Shown one piece after another: positions 33,074-44,579 of a stretch of 64,000 bases of DNA (position 1 is the first letter of the stretch; the number at the start of each line of letters is the position of its first letter). The translations under genes were made by a program, and so were the position numbers. Origin of the DNA: Epiperipatus broadwayi (Eukaryota > Onychophora > Udeonychophora > Euonychophora > Peripatidae); the NCBI GenBank assembly GCA_028023455.1, contig JAQFVV010000002.1, positions 34,046,706-34,110,705 on the forward strand, written 5' to 3'. The notes under the pieces are model-generated. The model was not told the DNA's origin. It ran no database searches and saw nothing but the letters and a program-made list of their open reading frames with translations.

Positions 33074-33829
33074 TCAAACTGTTTTTTGTATGTTGTTAAA
33101 AGTATTGCGGTGTGTGTCTAAATTTAGTTTCATTATTTGTGCTGCATGATCAGAAAAATTGGTGGAAGAAAGTTTTACTTCAATTGCATGGTGTAACATG
33201 GGAGAATAAAACAGCAGATCAATTAAAGTACCGTGTCTGTTTTTATAAAAAGAAACTGAGTCCGGTGGAAGAAAACCTTCCCCGCTCATTAGCGGAATTG
33301 TAAGTTGGTGTAACCATTTTGTGACAAACTTTTTATAGGTCATATTAAAATCTCCAGCAAGAATAGTGGGGTGGGAATTGGTTGCTAGAATTGAATTTAT
33401 TGTCACAATTATTCTGCTAATTACTATTGGCCCTGGAGGTATATATACAAAAATAACATTGATTGAAAGTTGTCTATGATTAAATGTTGTTATAAGGAGA
33501 TTTGCATCTATAAAAATTATTTTAAAAGTAGTGAATGGGCATTGTTGGTTGATAAAAATACCTGTGCCATTTGAAGGCATTGCTGTGTCCCTGGAGCATG
33601 TGCAAAAGCCTATTTTATTCATATGTAGTGCTGGATCAAAGCGGGATCCGCTATAAATTTTTGTTTCTAATAGCCCTAAAATGGATGATTGTTTTGTCTG
33701 TATCCAATATTTAATTTGCTGCATTCTTTTAATGGAATTTAAACCTCTGATGTTTATTGCACTAATATTTATCTTCATTTGAATTGTATATTTTTCTATG
33801 TAGGGGATATTATTTATATTTTTTTCCAA
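33074..33829 (-). CDS. LINE ORF2, APE-type endonuclease domain
   Basis: A 251-codon frame with every endonuclease motif in order: NIRGLN (26-31), LLETKI (53-58, catalytic Glu55), FVYIPPGP (127-134), LAGDFNM (157-163, Asp160/Asn162), GTLIDLL (200-206) and FSDH (225-228). It would nick target DNA to prime reverse transcription. The frame closes at 33074 by a stop before the linker, so ORF2 is broken. Translation could start at Met1 or Met18. It lies 150 bp downstream of ORF1, as in two-ORF LINEs. Confidence 0.85.
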   Translation of the reverse strand: MEKNINNIPYIEKYTIQMKINISAINIRGLNSIKRMQQIKYWIQTKQSSILGLLETKIYSGSRFDPALHMNKIGFCTCSRDTAMPSNGTGIFINQQCPFTTFKIIFIDANLLITTFNHRQLSINVIFVYIPPGPIVISRIIVTINSILATNSHPTILAGDFNMTYKKFVTKWLHQLTIPLMSGEGFLPPDSVSFYKNRHGTLIDLLFYSPMLHHAIEVKLSSTNFSDHAAQIMKLNLDTHRNTFNNIQKTV

Positions 33830-33982
33830 TTAGAGTGCTGGAATTTTATCTCCTACCTGCGAGCTAAACGTTTTTTCATTGTGGTTTTTTTTTGCTGGTG
33901 GTAGACTCACTATTTGCCTGTTTATCTATTGCAGTCTCTTTGTTTTCGTTTTTCACAGTTATTTCTTCCAGTAAGAGTGATT

Positions 33983-35344
33983 CTATTTCCATACAGCCAT
34001 CTGATGATTGGTCTGCCATGTCTGTTTGTGTAAGTTCTTGCTCGTTTGTTTTAATTTTTTTGCTTTCTCTCGTTTTTTTTTTGTTTTGGGCTGCTTTCTT
34101 TTAATTTCCGGTAGTGTGCTTCCAACATTTGAAAAAAACTCTGTAATGTTGTCCATGATTTCTGTTGCGGTTTTATTTATTATTGTGTGTTCTGTTTGAT
34201 TTTTATTATCTTTTGGGATTTCTTTCGCTTCTTTTTGCATGCATTCATTTTTCGCTTTTGTTACTTTAAAATTCGCAGTTTCTGTTGGGAGGTTAATTTT
34301 TCCTATTTCATCCTCCGTGTTTGTTTTTCTTGGATCAATTAAGGATGTGCTTGTTTGGTTATCTGTTGTGTCGTTATTAATTTTTTTATCTACCAATTTG
34401 ATCGCTTTAATTGCAGCGTAATTAGTGTTCTCTGGCTGTTTGCTTGTTTTAGTGTATTCGGTATTTTGTTCTAAGCTTTTGGGGAGATTTTTATTCTTAC
34501 TTGTTTGTATTTGTTCATTACATTGAGTTGCTATGTGACCTCTTCTGCCACATGCAAAACACCGTGGTTTTAGACCTCTGATGTATAGATATAGTGTGGC
34601 TTCTTGGTCTGTTATATGTGTGGGAATGCTTTCTGGGTCAATTTCCTTATGTAGTTTAATTTTGTATTCAAAACTATTTGTTAGTATCGGAATTAATGTC
34701 TCCTTAAGATATAACTGTTGAAAAAATTTTACTGTTCCAAACGGATTCATCATCCTCTGGAAGTCATCAATGTTATACCCAAAGTAGGTATTTTTTAAGA
34801 TTCCAGAAATATTTCTGTATTTATTCTTGTCTACTTGTACTATCGCATAGTTTCTGAGTGTCTTAATTTGATTTATGAAAATTTCTTTTTGTGTGCTTTC
34901 ATAAAATTGGACTGCAACATATCTATTGTTAGGGTGTTCACCTATACATTGCACCGATTCCAGTAAGTTTGTTTTTTCTAGTGCTTCAATTAGTAGTGGT
35001 TTGGGAAAGCTAAAGAGTGAGCATTGATTGTCGGTGACGGCTATTACTGTTGAATTTTCAGTGAAAAATCTTTTGAAAATAGCAAAGAGCATTCTTGGAA
35101 TGGTATTGTTGAACTTCTCTCTAATTTGCTCCAGCATTTCGTCTGTCCATTGAGTGAGTGGAGGGGGTTCATTTACCTCTTGTTCAATTAAATCCAAGCT
35201 TATTAAATCATTCGCTGTTGTTTTTCTAAATCTGAGATTTTTCCCCGGGTTAACGTTATCAGCTCTTTTTGCTATTGAGGTGTACGTCTGACTTGTGCCC
35301 TGCACTAGATTAGCCTCATGATTGAGTGACTGTGAGGTCGCCAT
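33983..35344 (-). CDS. LINE ORF1, zinc-knuckle nucleic-acid-binding protein, intact
   Basis: A 453-codon frame opening MATSQSLNHE. It has one CCHC zinc knuckle, CFACGRRGHIATQC (Cys262, Cys265, His270, Cys275), preceded by a region (about 85-255) whose length and pattern fit the RNA-binding folds of LINE ORF1 proteins, though I do not identify a specific fold. The C-terminus is lysine-rich (KRKQPKTKKKREKAKK near 418-433), suiting RNA binding. It is intact although ORF2 downstream is broken. The clade (Jockey/I-like or L1/Tx1-like) cannot be settled by eye. Confidence 0.8.
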   Translation of the reverse strand: MATSQSLNHEANLVQGTSQTYTSIAKRADNVNPGKNLRFRKTTANDLISLDLIEQEVNEPPPLTQWTDEMLEQIREKFNNTIPRMLFAIFKRFFTENSTVIAVTDNQCSLFSFPKPLLIEALEKTNLLESVQCIGEHPNNRYVAVQFYESTQKEIFINQIKTLRNYAIVQVDKNKYRNISGILKNTYFGYNIDDFQRMMNPFGTVKFFQQLYLKETLIPILTNSFEYKIKLHKEIDPESIPTHITDQEATLYLYIRGLKPRCFACGRRGHIATQCNEQIQTSKNKNLPKSLEQNTEYTKTSKQPENTNYAAIKAIKLVDKKINNDTTDNQTSTSLIDPRKTNTEDEIGKINLPTETANFKVTKAKNECMQKEAKEIPKDNKNQTEHTIINKTATEIMDNITEFFSNVGSTLPEIKRKQPKTKKKREKAKKLKQTSKNLHKQTWQTNHQMAVWK

Positions 35345-35765
35345 TTTATTGTACCGGCGATTTTTAAAACCAGGTATTGTTTGAGCTTTTTATTCTTTTC
35401 CCCCCCCCAAAAAAAATATTATTATTAAAATGTGTAACAATTTTTTCTTCTACTACTGTTATTTTTCCTTCCTATTATAATTTAAAATTACACTTTTTTT
35501 ATGAGTAAGCTTTCCGTCTGTAATTCTTTAATGCTTGATTATATACCGTAGTTATGAATTTTTTCTTTCCCTTATTAATATTTAACTATTTTTGAAAAAC
35601 TTTTGTTTTAAAAATTATTCAAGTTTAATTTTCTATCTTAATCATCATTTTGTAGTGAACTGGCTTTCAATTTTTATACCGAGTGAAAAAAAAACTAGAG
35701 GCTGCAAACTAGGACTGTAGCTAGGTGGCGCTCTATTATTATTATTATGATGATGATGATGAAAG
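35345..35765 (-). other. Presumed LINE 5' leader and flank
   Basis: Upstream of ORF1 on the minus strand. A GC-rich patch (CCGGTACAATAAAATGGC) precedes the ATG, then a C/A run near 35401. Further out is GAGCGCCACCTAGCTACAG (35718-35736), which could be the element's 5' end, next to an ATT/ATG microsatellite (35735-35763). No target-site duplication was identified. Confidence 0.3.
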
Positions 35766-35999
35766 AATTACATCCATGAGTTTAATACATTTTGATGTAG
35801 TTGTCTATGTTAAAGATATAAAAAGATTAGCAAATGGCTTTCTTGGCAGTTACTGAATTTCTGAATTTAAATCCTTTTATCTCTTATAAATCTCTTTTGT
35901 TTATGATACTCCATATAACAAACATTGCAGCAAAAAAATTTCTGAGTCATCTAATTTGATTGGTTTGGAATCCTAATCCAAGTTCCAAGAGCTTGATTT

Positions 36000-37080
36000 A
36001 TATATAAACCATTAAACATACAATGATCCCACGACTGCCCTAATAGTTTGTTATAATGCTGACGTGGCAGACAAGAATTAAAGATCCATGGGATGCAACT
36101 CGGTTTCTCATTTCCGGTGCTCGAATGTCACAGGTTCTAGCAGCAATAAACAATTTGATTACTTTAATGGCAAGACTTGAATCAACAAATTTGTTTACAG
36201 TTAAAAAAAATTTACAAACATACCCACGTAAATATATAAAGAGAAAAAAAGAGGGAAAGTAAATAAAGAGAAATAAGGAAAAATTTAAACAAGTGCGACT
36301 TATATACAGAGTAAGGATGTGAAGAAAACAATAATCCAGAATTGCGACTATTATCTATGATAGGATTAATATAATGCAGACAAATTTCCCTTATCTCGTT
36401 TAAATTGCTTAACCAAAATTTTAAAATATAATTCAATTTTTATTCAAACGACTTTCGTTTAAAAAAAAAAAAATAGATATTACAGAAGCTTAAAAATCGA
36501 TATAACGTTTTCTAAATTATTTTTAAAATATTTTTACTTTTTCATTTGCTTTTATAATTTTTTGAACATAAAATATTATTTTATTTGCTGCTTATAACTA
36601 AGGGATTAATAGTGACTGTAGAAATTGCAAATAACTCGAGGTTATCAGTAAATGGAATTCTGGATTAGTTTCAATTTGTTTTTCATAACTGTTTTCCCTA
36701 AATCATCTCATCTATCACACTTTTAATAATATGAATCGATAATTACATTTAAGTAAATAAATATAATGTACACGAATAACATATACACTAGAAAATGAGA
36801 CTCCTGGAATTCGTTTGACGCTGATAAATTGCAGTATGTGCTCCGTGCTGACAGTTAACTAACATCTGCTTTACTTGTGGTATACATCAAATTGTAACCC
36901 TTTTTTTTACTTACGATCAACGCATCGACATTCATCTAACTAAAGCTATTTATTCTGAAATTTAAGTAGTGAATAGCTAGCTATCCACTTAGTAATTAAC
37001 AATAAATAGCTTGTTAGATTTGGTATAGACTAGTGATTTGAACCTGCTTAGAAAATTCATAATTATTATAACCTTATCTT
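36000..37080. other. Gene-free stretch
   Basis: The open frame at 36056-36262 has a less AT-rich start (GACGTGGCAGACAAG) but no recognisable domain or splice context. Otherwise AT-rich sequence. Confidence 0.35.
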
Positions 37081-37084
37081 TCTT

Positions 37085-37380
37085 ATTGCAGTGCGAAATC
37101 CATATAATACCAATATCATCTATGTTCTTTATTACTTTTTACAGTGCTTTCTTACAACCCGGACAATTTCGATTGCCAAACAATCTTTTTCAGTTCTATA
37201 CCAAACATAATACAAATACATGACACAGACAGTTTTCATGTATATTTGTATTAATGTTTTTTGTATTGTGTTTGTTATAGTTCTGAAGAAGATTGCTGGG
37301 GCAATCGAAACTGTCTGGGTTGTAAAAACATATTGTGAAAAATAACAAAGAAAATAGATGATATTATTAATAAAATTTTA
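37085..37380. repeat. F4 repeat pair, head-to-head
   Basis: ATATCATCTATGTTCTTTAT and TTTTTACAGTGC on the left are mirrored by TTGTAAAAACATATTG and AAAGAAAATAGATGATATTA on the right. The middle (ATACCAAACATAATACAAAT against TTTGTATTGTGTTTGTTAT) is also inverted. Each half carries a ribozyme-like motif; the left one (37150-37198, minus) reads CTGAAAA instead of CTGAAGA. Confidence 0.65.
37279..37320 (+). ncRNA. Hammerhead-like motif, family F4, intact core
   Basis: CTGAAGA (37283-37289), an extra A, GATTGC-tggg-GCAATC (six perfect pairs), GAAACTGTC, TGGGTT. Core, stem II and the GTC cleavage triplet all fit. A stem I next to the core cannot be drawn from the adjacent bases, so the call is weaker than F1 to F3. 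Confidence 0.48.
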
Positions 37381-37564
37381 TAATTATCAAAAAAAAGCAA
37401 ATCCTTCCCCCCGAGTTCTATTAGGATTTAAATCCTAATGGGCATAGAAAGTTAATTTACTAATTGCTACATACCAAAGTCTGTTATTAATAATTTATTA
37501 ATGTTTTTCATATATATATATCTTATTTAAAGCCACTAAAACGTGTTTACAATTTCCTTCTTGC

Positions 37565-37625
37565 AGCCATTGATTACCAAGGCTTGCACTAGATGGCACT
37601 TCTACTGTATAGAAAGTTTATTACA
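37565..37625 (+). repeat. F2 repeat, terminal fragment
   Basis: CCATTGATTACCAAGGCTTG then CACTAGATGGCACTTCTACT match the 3' terminal segment of plus-oriented F2 copies. No ribozyme is included. Confidence 0.5.
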
Positions 37626-37629
37626 GTTT

Positions 37630-39060
37630 TATATATTGGTTCTTAAATTATTCTGAAGTTTACTATGCATTGCTGATATAAAAATGAACTAGACAAATGA
37701 CTGTCTTAAAATTCATTTACTCCAAATTTAAAGGTAAATATAACAAAAAATAATTATTATAAAAAATATGTAGTCAGAGGTCGTGTGATGTTTAATCCCC
37801 AAAGCAATGAACTATACACACTATTCCACTCAATCAAATTTTTTTTCTTACTTTTCTTGGCTAAAAAGTTAACTCCTAGTTCTTAAATCTATCATGATTC
37901 CAATGTTAAAGAGGAAGTACAAAAAAATAATACCCTTACTTTAGAAAAAGCGAAAAAGTACATATTACATATATAATTTCATCAAATTATTAGCACTCAG
38001 TCAAATCAATGTACATTTAAGATTCCACAATAATAATAAAAAGTACATGACACATCAAAGATAAAAAAAATACTTCCATATGCATTTAAAAATATACAAA
38101 AAAAACATCTCTATAATGCAATGACTCATTTTGCCATAAGGTATTACAATTAAATATGAACCAATCACTACTTTGCTTGTGGTGTAATCAAAAACTATCA
38201 AGCAGATGACATAGAGATGCAGGTATTTGACACCTCTCATGTGATGGGTGCAGATTGTTTACAAAATGCATGAGTAGTGACAGAGAAAGTGGTTTGAGTT
38301 TCTGCTCTAGTGGATGGTTGAAGTATTCTAGATTTTAGGTGAGAAATGCACTCACAACTGACAAAATAACTTGGGAAAATTTCTCTGCAGTGCAACAAAT
38401 TACTCACCCTCCCAGAAAGTATTAAAAGCAGATAAAAATCAGTCCAATTTACATGATACTGATGAAATGAAAAAATACAGATCTATCAACACAATAATGA
38501 ATATATGTAGGTATTTATATATATGCAATAATTTTGTAAATTATAAAAAAGTATTTATAAATAAGCTTCCTTGTTAAGTAAAAATATGTACTTAATCTGC
38601 AATCAAAGATATTTGAAATCAAGTTTGATGTCAATCTAGGATATTTATTTGAGTTAAAAACTGCAGTTTAAAAATAAATAAATAATCCTTTATGGTAACT
38701 GAAAAGTATACAATAGAAAGAAGATAATAAAAAGACAGTTTTAGTCTCAGGATGGGAATTGGACTTTTACTGCTGAAGAATGCAATTATGGTGCCATGGT
38801 TCAGGTAAGAAAAGTGAAACTAAATAGAGGATATTAAATTCCCATAAAGTTCACAACTGAAGTGATCAAAAGCAATTCTAGGAGCTCTTACAGAACAGAG
38901 ATCTTTATTATGATTAAATAAATCATAAAATATGCTCTAAGTAATTAATAATATATATGTGTGTGCATATATGTGTATAGAATAACTATTATAGTGAAGT
39001 CTTGATTTATGCTTTAACAATATATATATAGCTATCCAAAAATATAAATAATATAGATAA
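37630..39060. other. Gene-free stretch
   Basis: AT-rich. A short ATG frame at 38758 ends in a CAG-GTAAGA donor-like sequence near 38803, but there is no other support for an exon. Confidence 0.35.
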
Positions 39061-39061
39061 A

Positions 39062-39172
39062 TAGACAGGTAGGTAGGTAGGTAGACAGGCAGGCAAGGCA
39101 GAAAGAGAGAGAGATAGAGAGAGGAGACAGATAGAGACAGACAGATAGAGAGACAGACAGATAGATAAAAAG
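39062..39172. repeat. GGTA, GACA and GATA tetranucleotide repeat
   Basis: Compound microsatellite: GGTA units, AGGC units, GA units, then GACAGATA units. Confidence 0.85.
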
Positions 39173-39812
39173 AAAATAGTCAAATCACCCTCCCAAATGT
39201 TATAATATTTTAGCAGTGCCCTCTATGAACACATATAGTCTGAATTTCAAACAGCCAACTTAAACATATTCATTCATGGATGGTGTTGCTGAAATATTAT
39301 AAGGTTTAGGAGTTATTTGAATATTTTTTATTTAATTTTCAGCTAGCAATATGCATTGGAAAATTATATATTGCACCAGACTTGATTAGATTTAAAACAA
39401 TCATTGATATATATATATATATATATATATTAATATGTTATATATTAATATTTTGATATATATATATTGTACCTATATTGATATAGGCACATATAATTTT
39501 ATCTAAAATTATATTATTAAAATAATCTTTCATTAAAGAAAAACATACCAATCTCTTTTCATTCAAGGAAAAATAATGTTAAAACTAATATATGTGTGAG
39601 TGTCAGCAATAGAATAAATGTTATTATAAATAAATGAAAGTTAAAGAAGATTATCATTAAAAAACACGGCAATGGTTATTAATTGATATAAAACAATGTT
39701 TGTGCATGGCTATTGCTAATTAAGCAATCTTTCAAAACACGTTTATCAAATGATTATCACTGGAATTCGACAACAGATCTTTGCCGGGAATATTTCGACA
39801 ACATGTTGCAGA

Positions 39813-39820
39813 TATAAATA
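39813..39820 (+). promoter_or_regulatory. TATA box of a candidate promoter
   Basis: TATAAATA stands in a locally less AT-rich context (GCCGGGAATATTTCGACAAC just upstream). A start site would be expected around 39843-39850, at the beginning of the tandem repeat described next. Confidence 0.3.
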
Positions 39821-39843
39821 GACTTTTTTTATCGGACAGTAAG

Positions 39844-39920
39844 CAGTTCACAAATTAGTTGAGTGAGTGCAGTTCACAAAGTAATTGAGTAGTGCTGTTC
39901 AGAAATTAATTGAGTCAGTT
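39844..39920 (+). repeat. Three 25-26-bp tandem units in a presumed leader
   Basis: CAGTTCACAAATTAGTTGAG-, CAGTTCACAAAGTAATTGAG- and CTGTTCAGAAATTAATTGAG- types follow one another. They lie just after the predicted start site and could be leader or LTR sequence. Confidence 0.6.
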
Positions 39921-40134
39921 AAGAAACAAAATGCAGTGTTGAGAAGATTTTGGGAATTCATGCCTCTCCACAGCCTAAAAAGTCCGATGAAAACAGCAAG
40001 ATCTGCCCGTGAAATAATGTCAATGTAACAACTTAGAAAATCTCCATCAGTATTTAATTGTCTCCAATAGTAATAATCGTGAAAATCAGGAAACTCATCA
40101 AGGAAAAGTCCCAGCCAGCTGGTAAGCATTCATA

Positions 40135-40201
40135 ATGGAAACATTTTCACTGAAAGCAGCCTCCAAAGAACAAAGTTCTACGTCTACATTCAAAAGCCTA
40201 G
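40135..40201 (+). CDS. Candidate first coding exon
   Basis: From ATG at 40135 the frame reads METFSLKAASKEQSSTSTFK and stops at a G-GTAAAA donor (exon end 40201). A second donor-like sequence, CTG-GTAAGC, lies at about 40120. TATA box, leader and ATG stand in a plausible order. No protein family is recognised. A long terminal repeat with a short leader is an alternative. Confidence 0.22.
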
Positions 40202-41675
40202 GTAAAAACATTTGCTTATTTCGTTTATACTGTAATAGCCATTGCATTGCATTAATTTGTACGAATCTTTCAAGAGTCTAATTATATGAACTTTATATCA
40301 TATATAAATGAACTATTGATATGTGTGATTAAATTCCAAATGCTATGTAATACTTTATTATTATTATGTGTGTACATGAGTTAATATGTGCGTGATCATT
40401 ATATCAATATTTATTAGTTAAATTAGAGTGTTCTGTTATTAAATCTATAGGAATATTTAAACCATTTAGAAATGTTAATTTAAAATATGCGTGTGTTTTA
40501 TTAGAATTATAAAATGTTTAAATTTAGTAAATAAATGTTAGTTAATAAATTATCTTTAAAATTAAACTTTATTTGTCGGTCAATTCTTTTTATCAATTCC
40601 TTTTATCAAATTCTTTTATCAACTCCTTTTACAATTCTTTTATCAAGTCTTTTAACCACTAATTAATTATAATCTATTAGTGATTACAAACAACTGAGCT
40701 AGTCATGGATTTAGGTGTTGAGTTAGTGGCCACTGTTCAAAGTGCGTTGTCTATTCTTTTAGTATTCTTTTAGAATAAGCAGCTGGTGCCCATGGTTATA
40801 CACAAACAAAAAAGTGCTTTGGACATGGTGTTTAACTCAACAGCCGAGAAGAAGCTATGTCCTGGAAATGTAACATTAGTTATATACTTTATAGCTATCG
40901 TTTGGGCATACATACTCTCCGAGTATGTTCTTCTCTGCCTAAAAGACCGGTGATTCGAATACACATATTCAAAATCGGTTCAATATATATATTGTTATGT
41001 GTTATCAACTGTTTAAGATTGTCAAATGATGTTTATTAAAATTTTGGAGTTATGGTAAATACATCCAAATACAAAGTAATATTCATAATTTTTTTTATAT
41101 TTTTAAGTAATATGATAAGTAATTCACTGCAGTAAATTTATATTTTACTACAGAAATATTACATAAATTTGAATGTATACGAATGACAGGTTTAGATAAA
41201 TAAATAACAAGTTATATTTTTATATCATGTGAATATATGTGTATTCATGTTTAGGTTATTGAGTAAATTTGAGATTATCATATAAATTTGAAATCACAAA
41301 TATTTTTTAAAATAATAATATTATTAAAGATATCTAAAATGTAATGGTCTTTATGTTAAACAAACAAATGTATTTACATTTATTTTCTGATTTGTATTTA
41401 ATAAGAAGAGATTGAAAATAATTTATTTTATTTTAAAATATTTTTCTTTTTAAAAAGAATTAAAAGAATCATTTTGTTTAGGAATGCTGTTGTGTTTGTA
41501 AAAAAAAAAGAAAAACTCTAATTAAAGAGGAGTAATCACTAAATGTATAAAAGATGTAAATTTTGAGCTAAACATTAGTTATTGTTTCTAGGTTAATGAC
41601 CTAAATGTTCCATCTACAAGAAAATAATATAAAAGCCCATAACTTAATTTATGACATACACTATATATATATTAG
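40202..41675. other. Gene-free stretch with a 13-bp minisatellite
   Basis: At 40580-40654 six degenerate units of the TCAATTCTTTTTA type follow one another. The rest is AT-rich without supported genes. Confidence 0.45.
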
Positions 41676-41679
41676 TAAT

Positions 41680-42620
41680 AAAATCAAGTCATATATCACA
41701 TGACTTATATAGCTTGCATTTACAAATATGTAAAATAAAGAGTGTGCTAATAGCTCTAAACAAGCTTTTTTTATTTTTTTTATCATAAATGCCACAAGAG
41801 AACACACTTGCAAATCTTTATTTAGGATTGTCCTCATTCCCAGACTGTTTTTGAGCTGGGTCTTTTCAGTGAGGAGCTAGGACACAAGATTCAAAATACC
41901 AACTCAAACTGCAACAGCTATTTAATACTTAACTGTTAAGTAGAAGATCTGAAATTTTCAGACATCTAATATATCTTTAAATCTGTCTCTCTAACTGAAC
42001 TAAATTCATATCCATCATATATTAATAGGCTTAGCAATCTAATATAACCAACTCAATGGCCAAATTATAATAGTAATAACATCAAAACCGATCTGGAAAT
42101 GGGGGCAATCCTAGATAAAGATTTCAAATGCATTCTTTTGTGGCATTTATCATAAAAAATATATAAATAAAATAAACAAACAAAAAACCTTGTTTAGAAT
42201 TATTAGCATGCTCTTTATTTTACATATTTGTAAATGCAAGCTATATAAGTCATGTGATATATGACTTAATTTTATTACTATTATAATTCAGTTATTGAGG
42301 TTGTGGTTATATTAGATTAATAAGCCTATTAATATATGGTGGATCTGAATTTAGTTCAGTCTCATATGATTATTTCAGTTGGAGAGTTGCATAGATGTCT
42401 GAAAATTTCAATTTTTTTACTTAATAGTTTAAGTATTAGATAAATACTGAGCTTGAGTTGGTATTTTGAATCTTATGTCCTAGTTCTTCACTGAAGTGAA
42501 CCATAGCTCAGAACCAGTCTGGGGATGAGGACAATCCTAGATAAAGATTTTGAATGTGTTCTCCTGTGGTATTTATCATAAAATAAAATAAGCTTGTTTA
42601 GAGATATTAGCATGTTTTTT
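41680..42620. repeat. F3-like repeats, inverted array
   Basis: A minus copy (about 41680-42000), a truncated plus piece (about 42085-42290) and a plus copy (about 42290-42620). The sequence GTCATATATCACATGACTTA at the left returns as TAAGTCATGTGATATATGAC on the right. Ribozyme positions at 41837-41875 (minus; CTGAAAA, AAAA, GTC) and 42485-42525 (plus; CTGAAGT, GAAC, GTC) keep stem I but have lost core bases. Confidence 0.6.
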
Positions 42621-42984
42621 ATTATATATCACTTTAGTGGTATACTGTATTTTCACATTAAATAATTTTTTTTAAATGAATATATTCTTTTAAAAATGTT
42701 TAATGTAAATTGCACAAGGGAAAGATAAGTAGGAAATTAATGTTTGTTTCAAGGGACAATTTGTTTTAAAATGACCTAAAATAACAACTGAAAAGAATGG
42801 AGTTAAATTTAAGAGCATTCTGGGGGAAAAGTATAAATGCCTATGGAATTTTGCTGTATGACTTAATATGTACCACCAAAATTGATCATTAGCTGAAAAG
42901 GGTGGTCATCTTTGGACAGCTTGATGTTAGCAAATAGTGTGAGAGGAGTGGCAGCTGAGGAGTAAATGCTGTAATATTCCTGTT

Positions 42985-43445
42985 TGGTGAAAGCTTTATT
43001 GGAGAATTTATGGAGGACTCATTGCATCACCAAAGTCTTCATTGCCACACACCAAGTTGCATTCATACATAACCTTCCTTGCATTTCTATTCAATAACTC
43101 AAAAGTCAGACTGCCAACCAAGCTCCACTCTCAAATTGTCTACAAAACTAAATGTCAAAATCCAGCCTGCCCTTCTGTCTACTATGGTGAATCTCAGCTC
43201 AACTTATCAACCTCTATTGCTCAGCACTCATATCTTTATAATAAAGCCAAAACACATGCAAACATTCAGTCAATCTTCTTTGACCACTCCTCCATAACTG
43301 GCCTGGTCTTCGAGACTGCACACTTAATGTCATCTGCACTGAGCACAATGATGCCAAACACAAAATTAAAGAAGCATGCATATTTCAAGGGATAAATATG
43401 CCACTGACAAAAGGGAGTTCTGCAACCTCCTTTCCAAAAAATGGC
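42985..43445 (+). pseudogene. Penelope-like element, GIY-YIG endonuclease start
   Basis: The 117-codon frame at 43042-43395 contains IVYKTKCQNPACPSVYYGE (32-50). IVY and YYG stand for GIY and YIG, with the CxxxxC pair of the PLE variant between them. Then LSTSIAQHSYLYNKA follows, where related copies have LSTRLSQ; the catalytic arginine has become serine. The frame then loses homology and closes at 43395. Traces such as YATDKREFCNL follow to about 43445. Non-functional. Confidence 0.7.
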
Positions 43446-43479
43446 CTATCCAACCTACATAACCTCAAATGCAAATGTT

Positions 43480-44200
43480 ATTTAAATTAGCCTGTACACA
43501 ATATATATTCACTGACACTTCCATCACAATTACTGCTACATTTATGACTTTTCTAAGTCGAAATCATGCTGAGCACATCATAGTTAATTAATGATATTTA
43601 AGCTTTGCTCTATTGGTCCTGCGTATTTGTTTATTACATTTTAAAACGGTATGATTATTTATTATCATAATGTTAAGTAAAATTTGGTAATTTAAAAATC
43701 CCAATTTTAAATAATTTTTATGTATTACAATTTTTTTTTTTCAAATCATTTTATTTTTATAAGCTGTAATTTATAATCAATGACTATAACAGTTATTATT
43801 AAAATAATTGTTTGATTTCACCTAAACATTTTCAAAACATTTTGCTATGAGAAATAATCTTTGATATATTTATTTAGTTGAGTTACAGTTTATAAATGTT
43901 TCCTTCACTTCTTTTTAAATCCTCATATATATAACTGATTCGATACTTCGAGTTATTTATAAATAAACTGCGTCTTTACTAATCTTTCAAATATCTATAA
44001 ATTTTGTGGTTTTATATTTTACAGAAACATTAAAATTAGCACGCTGTTGTTATTTATATTTCATTCAGCTTTTAGTGTGCAATTATATGCATGTAAACAG
44101 GAAATGTAACAAAATTGGTATCAACATTAAAACCAGAAATGCTATAAATAACATAAGACTATAAGTTTTCTGAATTATAATAAATAATTTTGTTTTAATA
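43480..44200. other. Gene-free AT-rich stretch
   Basis: No supported feature. Confidence 0.45.
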
Positions 44201-44204
44201 AATG

Positions 44205-44520
44205 ACTTTCACACGCTCCACCACTCTCCACACTATCTCATAAGACTGATACACTTAAACACATATATGGCGAGAAGATAAATAATCACCAATATACGTG
44301 TGTCATGCTAAACCAGCAATCATCAGTTGGTCCAGATTACTATCTCTACACATATATGCTATGTGCTCAGATATATATTAAGATAGCCAATCCTCATACA
44401 TGTGTTTAAGTGTATCAGTTTTATGAGATAGTGTGGAGAGTGGTGGGCGTGTGAAAGTTTGTGCTCATATATCCTATATATTACGTATATAGACACAGGT
44501 ATATAATAAGCCTGTGTGTT
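44205..44520. repeat. F1 repeat, minus copy fused to an inverted plus tail
   Basis: The minus part (44205-44395) includes the ribozyme. At about 44397 it turns into the plus-strand tail (TGTGTTTAAGTGTATCAGTT, then GGGCGTGTGAAAG). The tail mirrors the left end (CTTTCACACGCTCCACCACT), so the whole is a hairpin. Confidence 0.65.
44288..44331 (-). ncRNA. F1 hammerhead motif, core damaged
   Basis: Stem I is perfect and CTGATGA is intact, but GAAA reads GACA. Confidence 0.48.
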
Positions 44521-44579
44521 TCAGCTATTTAATAAATGACATAAAAATGTAAAAAAAAAAACAGTCTACAGTATAAATA

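Noticed and set aside
33892-34421. Plus-strand hydrophobic frames of 60-70 codons
   Set aside because: They lie opposite the LINE ORF1 lysine-rich region and are its shadow.
38753-38805. Short ATG frame ending in a CAG-GTAAGA donor
   Set aside because: A single donor match without promoter, homology or second exon is expected by chance in this length of sequence.
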